A DNA stretch of 39,013 nucleotides, taken from positions 1 through 39,013 of the forward strand of contig JAHRFX010000047.1 of NCBI GenBank assembly GCA_019084405.1. The letters run 5' to 3'. Positions within the stretch are counted from its first letter, which is position 1; every line of letters begins with the position of its first letter. The notes beneath the pieces were generated by a model. That model was not told the origin of the DNA. It searched no databases and saw only the letters and a program-made list of their open reading frames with translations. The position numbers and the translations under genes were made by a program. This document shows, piece by piece, positions 1 to 9,378 of this stretch. Origin of the DNA: Methanobacterium sp. GTDB lineage: Archaea > Methanobacteriota > Methanobacteria > Methanobacteriales > Methanobacteriaceae.

Positions 1-1045
1 AAGCAGTATTCTCGTGAGAAGGAGCTTCGTCATAATCTTCCTGAGATTTGATCCTCTTATTCATTGGGAGTTTTTCAGGCCTATTGTACGTCGAAATCTC
101 CGAGACTCGTTATGAAGGTGGTGGTAGGCCTAATATTGATGAAATAGTTATGGTTAAGATGTTGGTTTTTGCAATCATGGTACGGTTTATCATGATCCTG
201 AGCTTGAAAGGCAAGCAAATGATCGAATTTCGTTTCAAAAATTTTTAGGATTTCCCTGAAAGAATCCCAGACCGTTCCACGGTCTGGGCATTCATAAGAA
301 CGTTTAATCGACACCGGTAAAAACGAAAGAATATGGGAAGAATTGCAAAGACAAATCGATTCCAAGGGATTAAAGGTCAAAGAAGGTGTAATTCAAGATG
401 TGACTTTCATTACAGCTGATCCGGGCCACTAAAAGAGTTAATGAGCCCCGTGGACCGGAAGCCAAAACTAGACGTAATAAAGAAGGTGAATGGGCTAAAA
501 AGAATGGGAAATCCTATTTTGGATATAAACTGCACACTCTGGCCGATAGGGATTATGATTTGATACGTAGACTTGAAACTACAACTGCTGAAATTCATGA
601 TAGCCAGATAGATCTTAGTGAATCGGGTGAGGTTGTTTATCGAGACCTAGGATACTTCGGAGCGCCCTGCAAAGGCTATAACGCCATCATGAAACGCGCA
701 GTTCGTGATCATCCGTTGGGAATACGGGATAAACGTCGCAACAAACGAATTGTCCAAAAAAGATCAGCCGGAGAAAGACCTTACGATGTGATTAAAAACA
801 TATTCAAGTCCGGCCACTAATTAGTAACCACCACACTCAGAACACACACCAAAAACCTGTTCACATGCTTCTGTTACAACCTACTACAACTAAAAACCCT
901 ACAAAAAAATAAACACCACCTAGCGAACGCTAAAAACAAAAAACTGGCAAAATCAGAGAAAAAAATAGAAAAAAAAGAAAAACCACAAAAAAAAGCCAAA
1001 AAAAACAATCTCTCAACTAAAATTTACCAAAAACTAACCAAATAA
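1..1045 (+). pseudogene. Decayed IS5-type DDE transposase, 5' end outside window
   Basis: Joining reading frames recovers most of a DDE transposase of the IS5/DUF772 type. In order these are a GGGRPNIDEIVMVKML block near 115-165, a DPELERQANDR block near 194-226, a PDRSTVW block near 268-290, the catalytic-region FITADPGH near 404-430, then KNGKSYFGYKLHT near 505-537 and VVYRDLGYFG near 631-660. At least seven frame changes interrupt it. A stop at 818-820 separates the body from the usual C-terminal CFCYNLLQLKTL stretch, after which a Lys-rich tail runs to a stop at 1043-1045. The N-terminus lies before base 1, so no left terminal repeat can be seen. Non-functional as read. The family comes from motif recall; exact IS assignment is not possible here. 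Confidence 0.85.
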
Positions 1046-1123
1046 AAATTTAAAAAAGAAGTAAATAGAAAATCTCTAAAGGTTCAAAGTTCTATAATTA
1101 TTTTAAAATAGAGGAGCATAAAT

Positions 1124-1933
1124 TTGCCAAAAAATGAATACATCGAACTTTATGACAATTTAAAAGTAGATATGAGATTTTTTGTAAGTTCAGATGTGCG
1201 TTTTAAAATAATGATTAGTCTAAAAGACGGTCCTAAAGATTTGGCAGCACTCCGGAGAGACTTAGGATTTAATTCTTCCACTATTCTGCATGGAATGTAT
1301 CAGCTTGATGATAAAAATCTTATTTTTCGAAAATCTGGAATATATTCCCTGTCCCAAACAGGGGAACTGGTTATATTAAAAATGATTAATACTATGGATG
1401 CCCTATATTCGCTTTTGGAACTTGAAAGCCTGTTTTTAAATCATGATATTCAATCCATACCCTCCCATTTACTGCATAGGTTGGAATGCTTGAAAAAAAG
1501 CCATATTGTGGAATCAGATTCAAAAGACTTGATGAAGCCTTACAATACTGTAACTAATTTAATTTCCAATTCAAAAGAAATAAATCTTTTATCATCAATT
1601 TATTATCCTTTTTATAAGGATATTTTGCTAAATTCTGATTCTAAATATGATATTAAACTCATAGTGACACCCAGAGTTTTAGATACTATATTTTCAGTCC
1701 ATGAGGAAATTAAAGATAATTTTAATACTAATAATATTCTCTTATGGGAATTAGAGGAAGATATTCGACTTTCCCTAACCTTAACTGATAAATTTATGGC
1801 AATGGGACTATTTTCATCAGATGGAGTATATGATTCTAACCGTTTATTAGTTGCAGATGATCACAATGCTTTAAAGTGGGGCAACAATTTATTAAAATAT
1901 TATCTCAATCAAGCAACCCCTTTTAAATTATAG
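1124..1933 (+). CDS. FilR1-type winged-helix transcriptional regulator
   Basis: A 269-residue cytosolic protein with an N-terminal ArsR-like winged helix (about residues 20-85, including DLAALRRDLGFNSSTILHGMYQLDDKNLI) and a C-terminal region resembling the FilR1 middle domain (formerly DUF1724, about 120-260). FilR1 was described as a regulator of methanogenesis genes and filamentation in Methanosaeta (Methanothrix). Many Methanobacteriales carry several paralogues of unknown target, so the domain call is firm and the target unknown. The start is TTG at 1124, chosen because GAGGAG lies about 7 bases upstream and no better ATG precedes the winged helix. It is a single gene between the IS remnant and the ligase, with its own AT-rich upstream region. 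Confidence 0.75.
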   Translation: MPKNEYIELYDNLKVDMRFFVSSDVRFKIMISLKDGPKDLAALRRDLGFNSSTILHGMYQLDDKNLIFRKSGIYSLSQTGELVILKMINTMDALYSLLELESLFLNHDIQSIPSHLLHRLECLKKSHIVESDSKDLMKPYNTVTNLISNSKEINLLSSIYYPFYKDILLNSDSKYDIKLIVTPRVLDTIFSVHEEIKDNFNTNNILLWELEEDIRLSLTLTDKFMAMGLFSSDGVYDSNRLLVADDHNALKWGNNLLKYYLNQATPFKL

Positions 1934-2183
1934 CCAGGATTCATAATTTTGTTGTTAACTTTTCATGCCCCGGGAGTTTTTGCCTGACATTAAATAATGT
2001 TCTTTTTTTGCTTTCTAAAGAAAGATAAAATAATTCATTATACTCACCTTCTTATTTTATCAATATAACCCTGGGTGTAAAGACCAATTAATTAAGGTGA
2101 AAATGTATATTAGTTTAAAGAATACTAATAAAAATTCTAAAATCATGGGATAAAAATGATATAAAAATAATTCCAGGGATTAA

Positions 2184-3857
2184 ATGTCACAAAAAGTGGA
2201 AATGAGATATAAAGTGCTGGTAGATGTATATGAAGCTCTGGATGCTACCACCAAAAGATTGGAAAAAACTGATATTCTGTCGGATTTCTTTTCCAGGGTT
2301 GAAAAAGATTTACTGCCGGTAGTAACCATCATGGCACTGGGAAAGGTTTTCCCGGTTTGGAGTGAGAATGAGCTGGGTATAGGCTCTAAACTACTTATGA
2401 AATCCATAGCGATGGTGGTAGGGGTCACAACATTGGAAGTTGAGGACCAGATACGAGATCAGGGAGATATTGGATCTGCCACTGAAATATTATATAAAAA
2501 AAGATATCAGACCACCTTTTTTTCAAAGCCCCTGACCATAGAAATGGTTTATAATAATTTAAGGAAATTAGCCAAAATTTCAGGAAATAAAGCACAATCA
2601 CGTAAAATTGATATTATTCTGGAATTATTGTCACTGGCATCTCCTCAGGAAGCAAAATACATTACTCGTACCGTTCTAGAAGAACTAAGGGTGGGTGTAG
2701 GTGAAGGCACTATCCGGGATTCTATTTCACAGGCATTTGGGGTGGATAAAAAACTCCTGGAAAGGGCCCACATGTTAACCAATGATCTGGGTATGGTGGC
2801 TAAAGTCGCTCATGCTGAAGGAGAAGAAGGACTCAAATCGCTATCTTTAAAACCTGGAAAACCAGTTAAGCCCATGTTAGCCCAGTTAGCCGATGGAATT
2901 AAGGAAACAGTATTAGAAATGGGCCGTATCTATTGCGAAACTAAATATGATGGTATACGTGTACAGATTCATCGCAAGGGATCTCAAATAATGATTTTCA
3001 CCCGTAGACTGGAAAATATTAGCAATGCCCTGCCGGATGTTATCCAGTACATAGAAAAAGCCCTACCACATCATGATTTCATTGTAGAAGGGGAAATAAT
3101 CGTTACCAAGCAGGGTAAACCTATTTCCTTTCAATATATTCTCCAGAGAGTACGCCGTAAATATGATATTGAGAAAGTAATGGAAAGTGTTCCCCTGACC
3201 CTGTATCTTTTTGATGTTTTATATTACAAAGAACCTTTACTCGACGCTCCCCTGGAAATAAGAAGAGAAAATCTGGAAAGCATGGTTAAAACCATGGATA
3301 ATCAGGTGGAACTCTCCAAACAGGTAAAAGTAACCCGGGATAATGTTGAAGATGCGGAGAATCTTTTTAAAGAATCTATTGAATTAGGTCATGAGGGCAT
3401 AATGCTCAAGGATCCCCAGGCACCATACATCCCGGGTATCAGGGGTAAGAAAATGCTTAAATATAAGGCTGAACCAGAATCCCTGGATCTGGTGGTGGTG
3501 GGAGGTACCTATGGCAAGGGTAAAAGGGCCCACTGGATAGGTTCCTATTTGCTGGCCTTAAATGATGAGGATGGAGAATTAAAAACCATTGCTCATGTGG
3601 CCACGGGTCTGGATGAAAAAACACTCCTGGAACTATCAAATATAATGGAAGAACTTGCTATAGAAAGGAGGGGAAGGCAGATTAAAGTGAAACCCCATAT
3701 TATCCTGGAAATATCATATAGTGAGATTGTTAAAAGCCCGGAATATGAGAGTGGATATTCCCTCCGCTTTCCTGTGGTTAAAAGAATCAGGGATGATCTC
3801 AGTATAGAAGATATTGATACGGTGGCCCGGGTGGATTCTATGTTTAAAAGGCCCTGA
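2184..3857 (+). CDS. lig: ATP-dependent DNA ligase (archaeal type)
   Basis: A 557-residue replicative and repair DNA ligase, the usual archaeal length. It seals 5'-phosphate/3'-hydroxyl nicks through an enzyme-adenylate. The N-terminal DNA-binding domain covers about residues 1-220. The adenylation domain carries motif I as KYDGIR, with the AMP-accepting lysine at 254. Later nucleotidyltransferase motifs include FTRRLENIS, VEGEIIV, LYLFDVLYY, GHEGIMLKDP and the MLKYKAEPESLDLVVVGG motif V region. The OB-fold domain runs to about residue 550. The ATG start follows an AGGGATT element. A membrane-anchored OB-fold gene follows after 155 bases. The product is complete. Confidence 0.97.
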   Translation: MSQKVEMRYKVLVDVYEALDATTKRLEKTDILSDFFSRVEKDLLPVVTIMALGKVFPVWSENELGIGSKLLMKSIAMVVGVTTLEVEDQIRDQGDIGSATEILYKKRYQTTFFSKPLTIEMVYNNLRKLAKISGNKAQSRKIDIILELLSLASPQEAKYITRTVLEELRVGVGEGTIRDSISQAFGVDKKLLERAHMLTNDLGMVAKVAHAEGEEGLKSLSLKPGKPVKPMLAQLADGIKETVLEMGRIYCETKYDGIRVQIHRKGSQIMIFTRRLENISNALPDVIQYIEKALPHHDFIVEGEIIVTKQGKPISFQYILQRVRRKYDIEKVMESVPLTLYLFDVLYYKEPLLDAPLEIRRENLESMVKTMDNQVELSKQVKVTRDNVEDAENLFKESIELGHEGIMLKDPQAPYIPGIRGKKMLKYKAEPESLDLVVVGGTYGKGKRAHWIGSYLLALNDEDGELKTIAHVATGLDEKTLLELSNIMEELAIERRGRQIKVKPHIILEISYSEIVKSPEYESGYSLRFPVVKRIRDDLSIEDIDTVARVDSMFKRP

Positions 3858-4012
3858 TTGATTATTTTTAAACAAATAAAAAATTTTTTAATTCAAAATT
3901 CCAGATTTTATAATAATCTGGAGCACAACATTATTACTTTTTCAGGTAAATTTATATAATAATACATACTAATTTAAATTAAAGTAATACTAAATTAGCT
4001 ACAGGTATTTTA

Positions 4013-4411
4013 ATGCAACTTACAGATCAACAACTTTTTAAAATTGCTTTTTTAACTGCCATAATAGGAATGGTGGGGATGATCATTTTTGCAGGGGACA
4101 TAAGTCCGCGTAACGTTAAAATTGTAGAAATTAATCCGGGGATGCTGGATGAAGAGGTATGTATTGAGGGGCTGGTGGAAAAAGTAGAAAAGGCATTTAA
4201 AAGCGATACCTATTTTTTGACCATTAATGATGGAACTGGTAAAATCAGGGTAGTGATTTTTGAGAGTACTGCTCATGAAATAGAAAAAAATGGTTTTAAT
4301 GTACAATATTTTGATAAAAAAAGAATAAAAATCATGGGTAGGGTAAATGAATACAGGGGCAATATGGGCGTGATTTTAAAAGATGCTAAAAGCCTTAAAA
4401 TTTTAGTATGA
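4013..4411 (+). CDS. Membrane-anchored OB-fold (tRNA_anti-like) protein
   Basis: A 132-residue protein. Residues about 9-28 form one hydrophobic segment (FLTAIIGMVGMIIFAGD), and the rest reads as a single OB-fold of the nucleic-acid-binding tRNA_anti type: VCIEGLVEKVEKAFKSDTYFLTINDGTGKIRVVIF, then IKIMGRVNEYRGNMGVILK. The likely topology is an N-terminal membrane anchor with the OB domain as one soluble unit; which side of the membrane it faces is not decided by the sequence. It lies downstream of the ligase on the same strand and ends 12 bases from the convergent gene at 4424. A role in DNA metabolism at the membrane is only suggested. Some OB-folds of this type are extracytoplasmic and bind no nucleic acid. 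Confidence 0.65.
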   Translation: MQLTDQQLFKIAFLTAIIGMVGMIIFAGDISPRNVKIVEINPGMLDEEVCIEGLVEKVEKAFKSDTYFLTINDGTGKIRVVIFESTAHEIEKNGFNVQYFDKKRIKIMGRVNEYRGNMGVILKDAKSLKILV

Positions 4412-4423
4412 TAAAGGATATTT

Positions 4424-5428
4424 TCAAGACTTTTTACCACCTTCATTATCCAGGGTATATTTTTTGATTTCATCTAATATTTCATGGGCATAGAATGAAG
4501 AAAATATTAATCCCATGGCACTTACTACCCAGAAGGATAATAATCTATCTGTCAAAGCAATACTTCCTGCTAAATCTCCAGAAACACCAAAAAGAACAAA
4601 TAAGCCGGTCATAGATAATTCTATGGACCCAATACCTCCCGGGAGAGCACTAATAACTCCTATGAAATTGGCCAGTAAAAAAATTATTACCACTGATACC
4701 AGACTAATTTCCACATCAAAGGCATAAAAAACAATTAAAAGCCTCAGACATTCTATTAACCAGCAAGATATTGATAAAAATATCATTATGCTCATATTTT
4801 TAAAACTGGTAAATGAATGAGTATACTCCACCATACCATGGAGCCCTTCAATGGCTTTATTATAAAAATTATCTATAACCTCTGCTTTGAGTGGTAGTTT
4901 TTCTAAAAAGGGGTGAATTTTTTTATAAATCATTATACTGCTACCTTTCCAGTTAACCACATAAATCAGGGTCACCATTCCCAGGGAAAGAATTGCCCCT
5001 ATTATAGAAAGAAGACGTATTTTAGGTATTAAAAAACTGGAAGCAATTAAAAAGATTCCAACAATCACCAGGTCAAAAAATCTCTCAGTTAAACCAGCAG
5101 ATAGGCCTTCTGAAACTTCAATATTATTTATTTTTTTTCCAGCAAGAGCAGTAACTGGTTCTCCAGCACTTCGCACTGGTGAAAAATTACCTGCAAAAAG
5201 TCCTATGGTTTTAACCACAAAATTATTTTTAAAATCCCCGGGCTTATTTATAATAAAACCCCATCTAAAAGCCCTCAAACCCACACCTAACAGGTGAATA
5301 ATCACTGCCAGTAAAAGCAGTAACCAGTTAGCAGATCCTATCTCTTTTAATAAGTTCAAGGGCCCTATCCACAGAATAAGGACTATCACTAAAAATAAAC
5401 TTAGAGAAAGGACATAATAACGCTTCAA
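4424..5428 (-). CDS. Polytopic UPF0104 / AglD-like flippase-family membrane protein
   Basis: A 334-residue integral membrane protein with about eight hydrophobic segments, of the LPG synthase transmembrane / UPF0104 family. Family marks are GVGLRAFRWGFII after the second segment, SPVRSAGEP, GLTERFFDLV and SALPGGIGSIELSMTGLF. Family members act in lysyl-lipid synthesis or flipping in bacteria, and archaeal homologues are linked with glycolipid or glycan assembly. The start is TTG, overlapping the upstream glycosyltransferase stop by four bases (TTGA), which points to translational coupling. The pair probably builds or moves a polyprenyl-phosphate sugar. The substrate cannot be read from the sequence. 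Confidence 0.8.
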   Translation of the reverse strand: MKRYYVLSLSLFLVIVLILWIGPLNLLKEIGSANWLLLLLAVIIHLLGVGLRAFRWGFIINKPGDFKNNFVVKTIGLFAGNFSPVRSAGEPVTALAGKKINNIEVSEGLSAGLTERFFDLVIVGIFLIASSFLIPKIRLLSIIGAILSLGMVTLIYVVNWKGSSIMIYKKIHPFLEKLPLKAEVIDNFYNKAIEGLHGMVEYTHSFTSFKNMSIMIFLSISCWLIECLRLLIVFYAFDVEISLVSVVIIFLLANFIGVISALPGGIGSIELSMTGLFVLFGVSGDLAGSIALTDRLLSFWVVSAMGLIFSSFYAHEILDEIKKYTLDNEGGKKS

Positions 5429-6108
5429 ACAAAAACTCTCCTTCTAAATTTCCTCAATATGCGTTTAATTACAAAAAACAAATATTTTAGAGCGTGTTTA
5501 CTGGTTACATAAGACTTTTCTTCACCATAATAACAGGCTATATTTACCTCCTCCAATTTCAGATTATTTTTATAAGCCATATATAACATTTCTGACTCAA
5601 AAATATAGTCATTGTACCCTATATTCAGAAATATATTACCTGCTGTAGATGATAATGCCCTGAAACCACTTTGACTATCAGTCAAACTGTAGCCAGTTAA
5701 TTTACTGATAATAAAAGTGGTGAATTGGTTAGAAATTCTTCTTTGAAGGGGCATATAAGGGGGTGAACCCCCTTTAAAACGGGATCCAATAACCAGATCA
5801 TTCCCATTCACTTTTGAAGATAGGAGAGGTATCAAATGGGGGTCATGTTGACCATCTCCATCTATAAACACCATTGTTTCATAATCATGATCCCGAGCAT
5901 ATCTAATACCTGTTTTTAATGCAGCACCCTTACCTAAATTATGGGGGTGGCTTATTACAACCGCACCTGCATTTTTTGCCAAAAGAGCAGTATCATCCTG
6001 GGATCCATCATCAATAACCAGAACCTCTGAATACTTTAAAGATTCTCCAACCACTTGAATTATGGCTTCTTCCTCATTATACGCTGGAATGATGATTATT
6101 AATTTCAT
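5425..6108 (-). CDS. Family 2 glycosyltransferase, dolichol-phosphate mannose/glucose synthase type
   Basis: A 227-residue GT2 enzyme that would move a sugar from a nucleotide donor to a polyprenyl phosphate at the cytoplasmic face. The N-terminus MKLIIIIPAYNEEE is typical for the family. VIDDGS is at 31-36, the donor/metal motif DGDGQHDP at 83-90, and GSRFKGGSPPYMPLQRR follows. It has no C-terminal membrane segments, so it is a soluble or peripheral short form. I place the start at the ATG at 6108, since AGGA lies about eight bases upstream. An in-frame ATG at 6171 would add 21 residues but has no ribosome-binding site. It overlaps the downstream UPF0104 gene by four bases. Donor identity (mannose, glucose or other) is open. 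Confidence 0.85.
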   Translation of the reverse strand: MKLIIIIPAYNEEEAIIQVVGESLKYSEVLVIDDGSQDDTALLAKNAGAVVISHPHNLGKGAALKTGIRYARDHDYETMVFIDGDGQHDPHLIPLLSSKVNGNDLVIGSRFKGGSPPYMPLQRRISNQFTTFIISKLTGYSLTDSQSGFRALSSTAGNIFLNIGYNDYIFESEMLYMAYKNNLKLEEVNIACYYGEEKSYVTSKHALKYLFFVIKRILRKFRRRVFV

Positions 6109-6249
6109 ATAAGTGGTCCTGATATTTTGCTGCATAAAAAAATCTTTTAAATCTTTAAATACAAATTGCATTTAATATACCACAATATGCAATTACTTAT
6201 ATTCAAATATTAAATATATTTTTAATCTTAAGCATAGAACGGTGATTTA

Positions 6250-7668
6250 TTGCATTTCCCTATCCTGCCCAAAATTAAAGAAAATAAGAATATTATATTT
6301 ATCTTTATTCCCGCACTTATAACATTTGGCCTGATATTAATTCCTACTTTCAGATATCAATGGCCATTGAGCTGGGACATATTTTATCATATACATATCA
6401 GTCAGCTCTATTTAGAAAATGGTGTTATTTTTTTTGATGACTTAACCTATGCTCCCTATGGGAGGCCGATTTTTTATCCGCCCCTTTTTCATTTTTTACT
6501 TATTTCATTAAAAGAAATAGTGGGATGGACTTTATTTGACTCGGCTCGATATATGCAACCATTCCTGGGCTCTTTAACCATACTTTCATTTACTTTTGTT
6601 GCTTACCGGATGTATAATTTAACTACTGGTTTTTTAACCGGCATTTTTGTGATGTTCACCACTTTTTTCAGCAGAATGATTATTCCCATACCCGAAGCCA
6701 TGGCCTTAATTCTCTTACCACTTCTGGCTTATTTTTATTACATTTCCCTGGAAAATAATAAATTATTTCCGGCACTTTTAGCAGGGATACTACTGGGCAT
6801 GGCATTTTTAACTCATTTACTTTCATCAGGTATTATAATCTTAATTATCCTGATATATACTCTTATTATATGGGGGGTTCAAAAAGAACCGGTAATAAAA
6901 CATTTTTCAGTTTTATTAGCCACTTCTATGGTTATAGCTGCGGTTTGGTATGTGCCCCTAATTTTAAGCTATGGATTTGTATTTAAATCACCTCCGGCCC
7001 AGGGAATTGAACTTATTAAATATTTGACCCTTTTCGGGATATTCCCTTTAATATTTTCATTTATAGGTGCTTTTTATGTATCCAAAAGAAGAAAAAAGCA
7101 GGATTTACTTATATTGTCATGGGCAATAACTATTCTGCTACTCAGTCTGGCTCATTTTATAGGAATTCCCGTACTAAGTGAAAGAATCTTAAACTTCGCT
7201 GTTTTCCCTTTAATGCTCTTGGCAGGATTAGGTATCCAATGCATAACTGTAGAGGGTGATAAAAGACCGGCATATATTTTAATGGCATTAATTATTATTT
7301 TTGGATTCAATTTTGGCTACAGTACAGTTAACTCGGCATCGCCTTCCATAACACCGGCTGATTTTGAATTATCTAAATGGTTTAAGGATAATGGAGATAA
7401 AGAAAGTATAGTGGTGGCTTATAACTATGAACTGGATCCTTTAATTGTATCCATTTCCCGGCAGCCGGTCTCTGCAGGGGGCTATGCCCCGGGCATGATC
7501 CAGGGATTGAATATATTAAAATATTTACAGGGTGATTTTGATAGAAATGATATACAGCAGGATCAGATAGGCTATATAATTTTACCCCGCGGGGTGGCAG
7601 AACCACCTTATTCTCGATTAGTTTATTTAAATAAAAATTATAAAGTTTTTGAATTAGAAAAAGATTAA
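6250..7668 (+). CDS. Polytopic GT-C-like membrane protein
   Basis: A 472-residue integral membrane protein with roughly eleven or twelve hydrophobic segments and a short C-terminal soluble tail. The first loop after helix 1 has SWDIFYHIHISQLYLENG (Asp43, His47) and APYGRPIFYPPLFH. This is the layout of GT-C glycosyltransferases of the STT3/PMT/ArnT fold, in which an acidic residue of the first loop binds the metal or acceptor. It is also reminiscent of archaeal PTPS-related membrane proteins. The TTG start follows GGTGAT almost directly. It diverges from the dolichol-phosphate-type glycosyltransferase, so the two could share a lipid-linked sugar pathway, with this protein using the sugar outside the cell. 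The enzymatic role is inferred from topology and not shown. Confidence 0.55.
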   Translation: MHFPILPKIKENKNIIFIFIPALITFGLILIPTFRYQWPLSWDIFYHIHISQLYLENGVIFFDDLTYAPYGRPIFYPPLFHFLLISLKEIVGWTLFDSARYMQPFLGSLTILSFTFVAYRMYNLTTGFLTGIFVMFTTFFSRMIIPIPEAMALILLPLLAYFYYISLENNKLFPALLAGILLGMAFLTHLLSSGIIILIILIYTLIIWGVQKEPVIKHFSVLLATSMVIAAVWYVPLILSYGFVFKSPPAQGIELIKYLTLFGIFPLIFSFIGAFYVSKRRKKQDLLILSWAITILLLSLAHFIGIPVLSERILNFAVFPLMLLAGLGIQCITVEGDKRPAYILMALIIIFGFNFGYSTVNSASPSITPADFELSKWFKDNGDKESIVVAYNYELDPLIVSISRQPVSAGGYAPGMIQGLNILKYLQGDFDRNDIQQDQIGYIILPRGVAEPPYSRLVYLNKNYKVFELEKD

Positions 7669-7744
7669 TATAACTCCTTTTAAAAAGTTTTTATAAATTT
7701 GAGGGGATTAGTTTAAAATAAAGTATTAGAAAGGACTCGATAAA

Positions 7745-9103
7745 ATGAAAAGATTATTTGGTACATTTGGTGTTAGGAGAATTGCTAATCATGAATTAAC
7801 ACCTGAATTTGCTTCTAAACTAGCTTCATCATATGGAACTATAATTCAGGGCAAAATTGCGGTGGGTGGGGATCCTCGAACATCTACACCTCTGATAAAA
7901 ATGTCGGTAATGGCTGGCCTTTTATCCAGCGGATGTGATGTGATTGATCTGGGGTTATTACCCACCCCGGCAGTTCAATATGCAGTCAGGAATTATTATG
8001 AGGGAGGAGTTATAATTACCGCCTCCCATAATCCTCCCGAATATAATGGGATAAAATTTGTGGATGAAGATGGAATCGGGATTTCTGATGAAATGGAGGA
8101 AAAAATTGAAGATATTTTCTTCAATGGAAATCCGAAAAGAGCTAGCTGGAAGAATTTAGGTGAATTTAATACCCGGCCGGGACTGGTGAAAGAGTATCAG
8201 CAGCAGGTATTAAAACGGGTTAATCAAGAGGCAATAAAAGATGCTAAATTAAAAGTGGTGGTTGATTGTGGATCCGGAGCAGCATGCTTCACAGCACCTT
8301 ATATTTTAAGAGAATTAGGTTGTGAGGTTTTAACTTTGAACTGCCAGCCAGATGGATTTTTTCCGGGAAGAGACCCGGAACCAGTTGAAAATAATTTGAA
8401 AGAATTGATAGAAGTGGTTAAATCAACTGGAGCGGATTTGGGTATTGCCCATGACGGAGATGCAGATAGAACCATTTGTATTGATGAAAAGGGAAACTTT
8501 GTATTAGGTGATAAAACGTTTGCCCTGGTAGAAAAACAGCTTCTTCAGGAAAATAATGGAGGAATCATTGTTACTACCGTGGCCACCTCTTCTGCCATCT
8601 ATGACATAGCACAAGAAAACAAGGGGGAAGTGATTACCACTGCAGTGGGGGATTTGCTGGTTGCCAGAAAACTCAAAGAAAAAAAAGGTCTCTTTGGTGG
8701 GGAAGAAAATGGAGGTCTTATTTTCCCTGATTTTGTATATGGGCGGGATGCAGCACTCTCTGCAGCCAAGATAATTGAAATAATTGCCCTGGAGAAAAAA
8801 CCACTATCAGAACTTGTTGCAGAATTACCAGTTTACTATTCTGAAAAAATGAAAATAAAATGTCCAGATGATATTAAAAATGAGGTAATGCAACTAATTG
8901 CAGATGAAATTAGTCAGGACAACCGCAAATTTGAATTAGATACCACTGACGGAGTTAAGATAATTACTCCAGAGGGATGGGTCATAATCAGGCCTTCCGG
9001 GACTGAACCAATTTTCAGATGTTTTTCAGAGTCTGATAGTCCTCAAAATGCTGAAGAAATGGCCAAATGGGGAATTTCCCTGGTAGAAAAATATTTAAAA
9101 TAA
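7745..9103 (+). CDS. Phosphohexomutase (phosphoglucosamine/phosphomannomutase family), paralogue 1
   Basis: A 452-residue alpha-D-phosphohexomutase that would interconvert sugar 6- and 1-phosphates. The phosphoserine loop is TASHNPPEYNGIKF with Ser94, the Mg-binding loop is DGDADR with Asp237/239/241, the sugar loop is GEENGG and the phosphate-binding loop is RPSGTEPIFR. The N-terminal motif reads GTFGVRR instead of the common GTSGIR/GTDGIR. A second paralogue lies at 22768-24144 next to the GlmU-type gene, so this one may serve a different sugar (Man-1-P or Glc-1-P) for the glycosyltransferases just upstream; that is inference. The ATG follows AAAGGA. Confidence 0.88.
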   Translation: MKRLFGTFGVRRIANHELTPEFASKLASSYGTIIQGKIAVGGDPRTSTPLIKMSVMAGLLSSGCDVIDLGLLPTPAVQYAVRNYYEGGVIITASHNPPEYNGIKFVDEDGIGISDEMEEKIEDIFFNGNPKRASWKNLGEFNTRPGLVKEYQQQVLKRVNQEAIKDAKLKVVVDCGSGAACFTAPYILRELGCEVLTLNCQPDGFFPGRDPEPVENNLKELIEVVKSTGADLGIAHDGDADRTICIDEKGNFVLGDKTFALVEKQLLQENNGGIIVTTVATSSAIYDIAQENKGEVITTAVGDLLVARKLKEKKGLFGGEENGGLIFPDFVYGRDAALSAAKIIEIIALEKKPLSELVAELPVYYSEKMKIKCPDDIKNEVMQLIADEISQDNRKFELDTTDGVKIITPEGWVIIRPSGTEPIFRCFSESDSPQNAEEMAKWGISLVEKYLK

Positions 9104-9149
9104 TTATTACTTTAAATTTTAAATTTTTTATCTTAGACCTGAAAGAATA

Positions 9150-9365
9150 CTATGACTTCTGTAAGTCATAAGATGAATTTCAGAGTAAAACCTTTAAATA
9201 GGATGAAGACAAACATAATAAATGATATAATTAAAGCGAAAACCAAGCTTAAATAATTATATCAAATATTTTAACCGTGGGGACCACGGGGCTTGCCTTT
9301 AGCAAAACCAACACGTTAGTTGGTGGATTAGGAATCTATGACCTCTATAGGTCATAGTAGTTCAA
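9150..9365. mobile_element. Gene-less IS200/IS605-like element (PATE/MITE) with omegaRNA-like right end
   Basis: Two near-identical perfect hairpins bracket this gap. One has stem 9151-9158/9163-9170 (TATGACTT, loop ctgt). The other has stem 9336-9344/9349-9357 (CTATGACCT, loop ctat) and is followed by TAGTTCAA at 9358-9365. Between them are a hairpin CCGTGG-gga-CCACGG at 9275-9289 and a 6-bp hairpin at 9307-9324 (ACCAAC/GTTGGT). Subterminal hairpins at both ends and a right end closing in TCAA are marks of IS200/IS605 elements, whose right end encodes the TnpB guide RNA. No tnpA or tnpB reading frame remains. The outer left boundary is not certain. It sits between convergent genes. Confidence 0.55.
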
Positions 9366-9378
9366 AGAACTCCACCTA

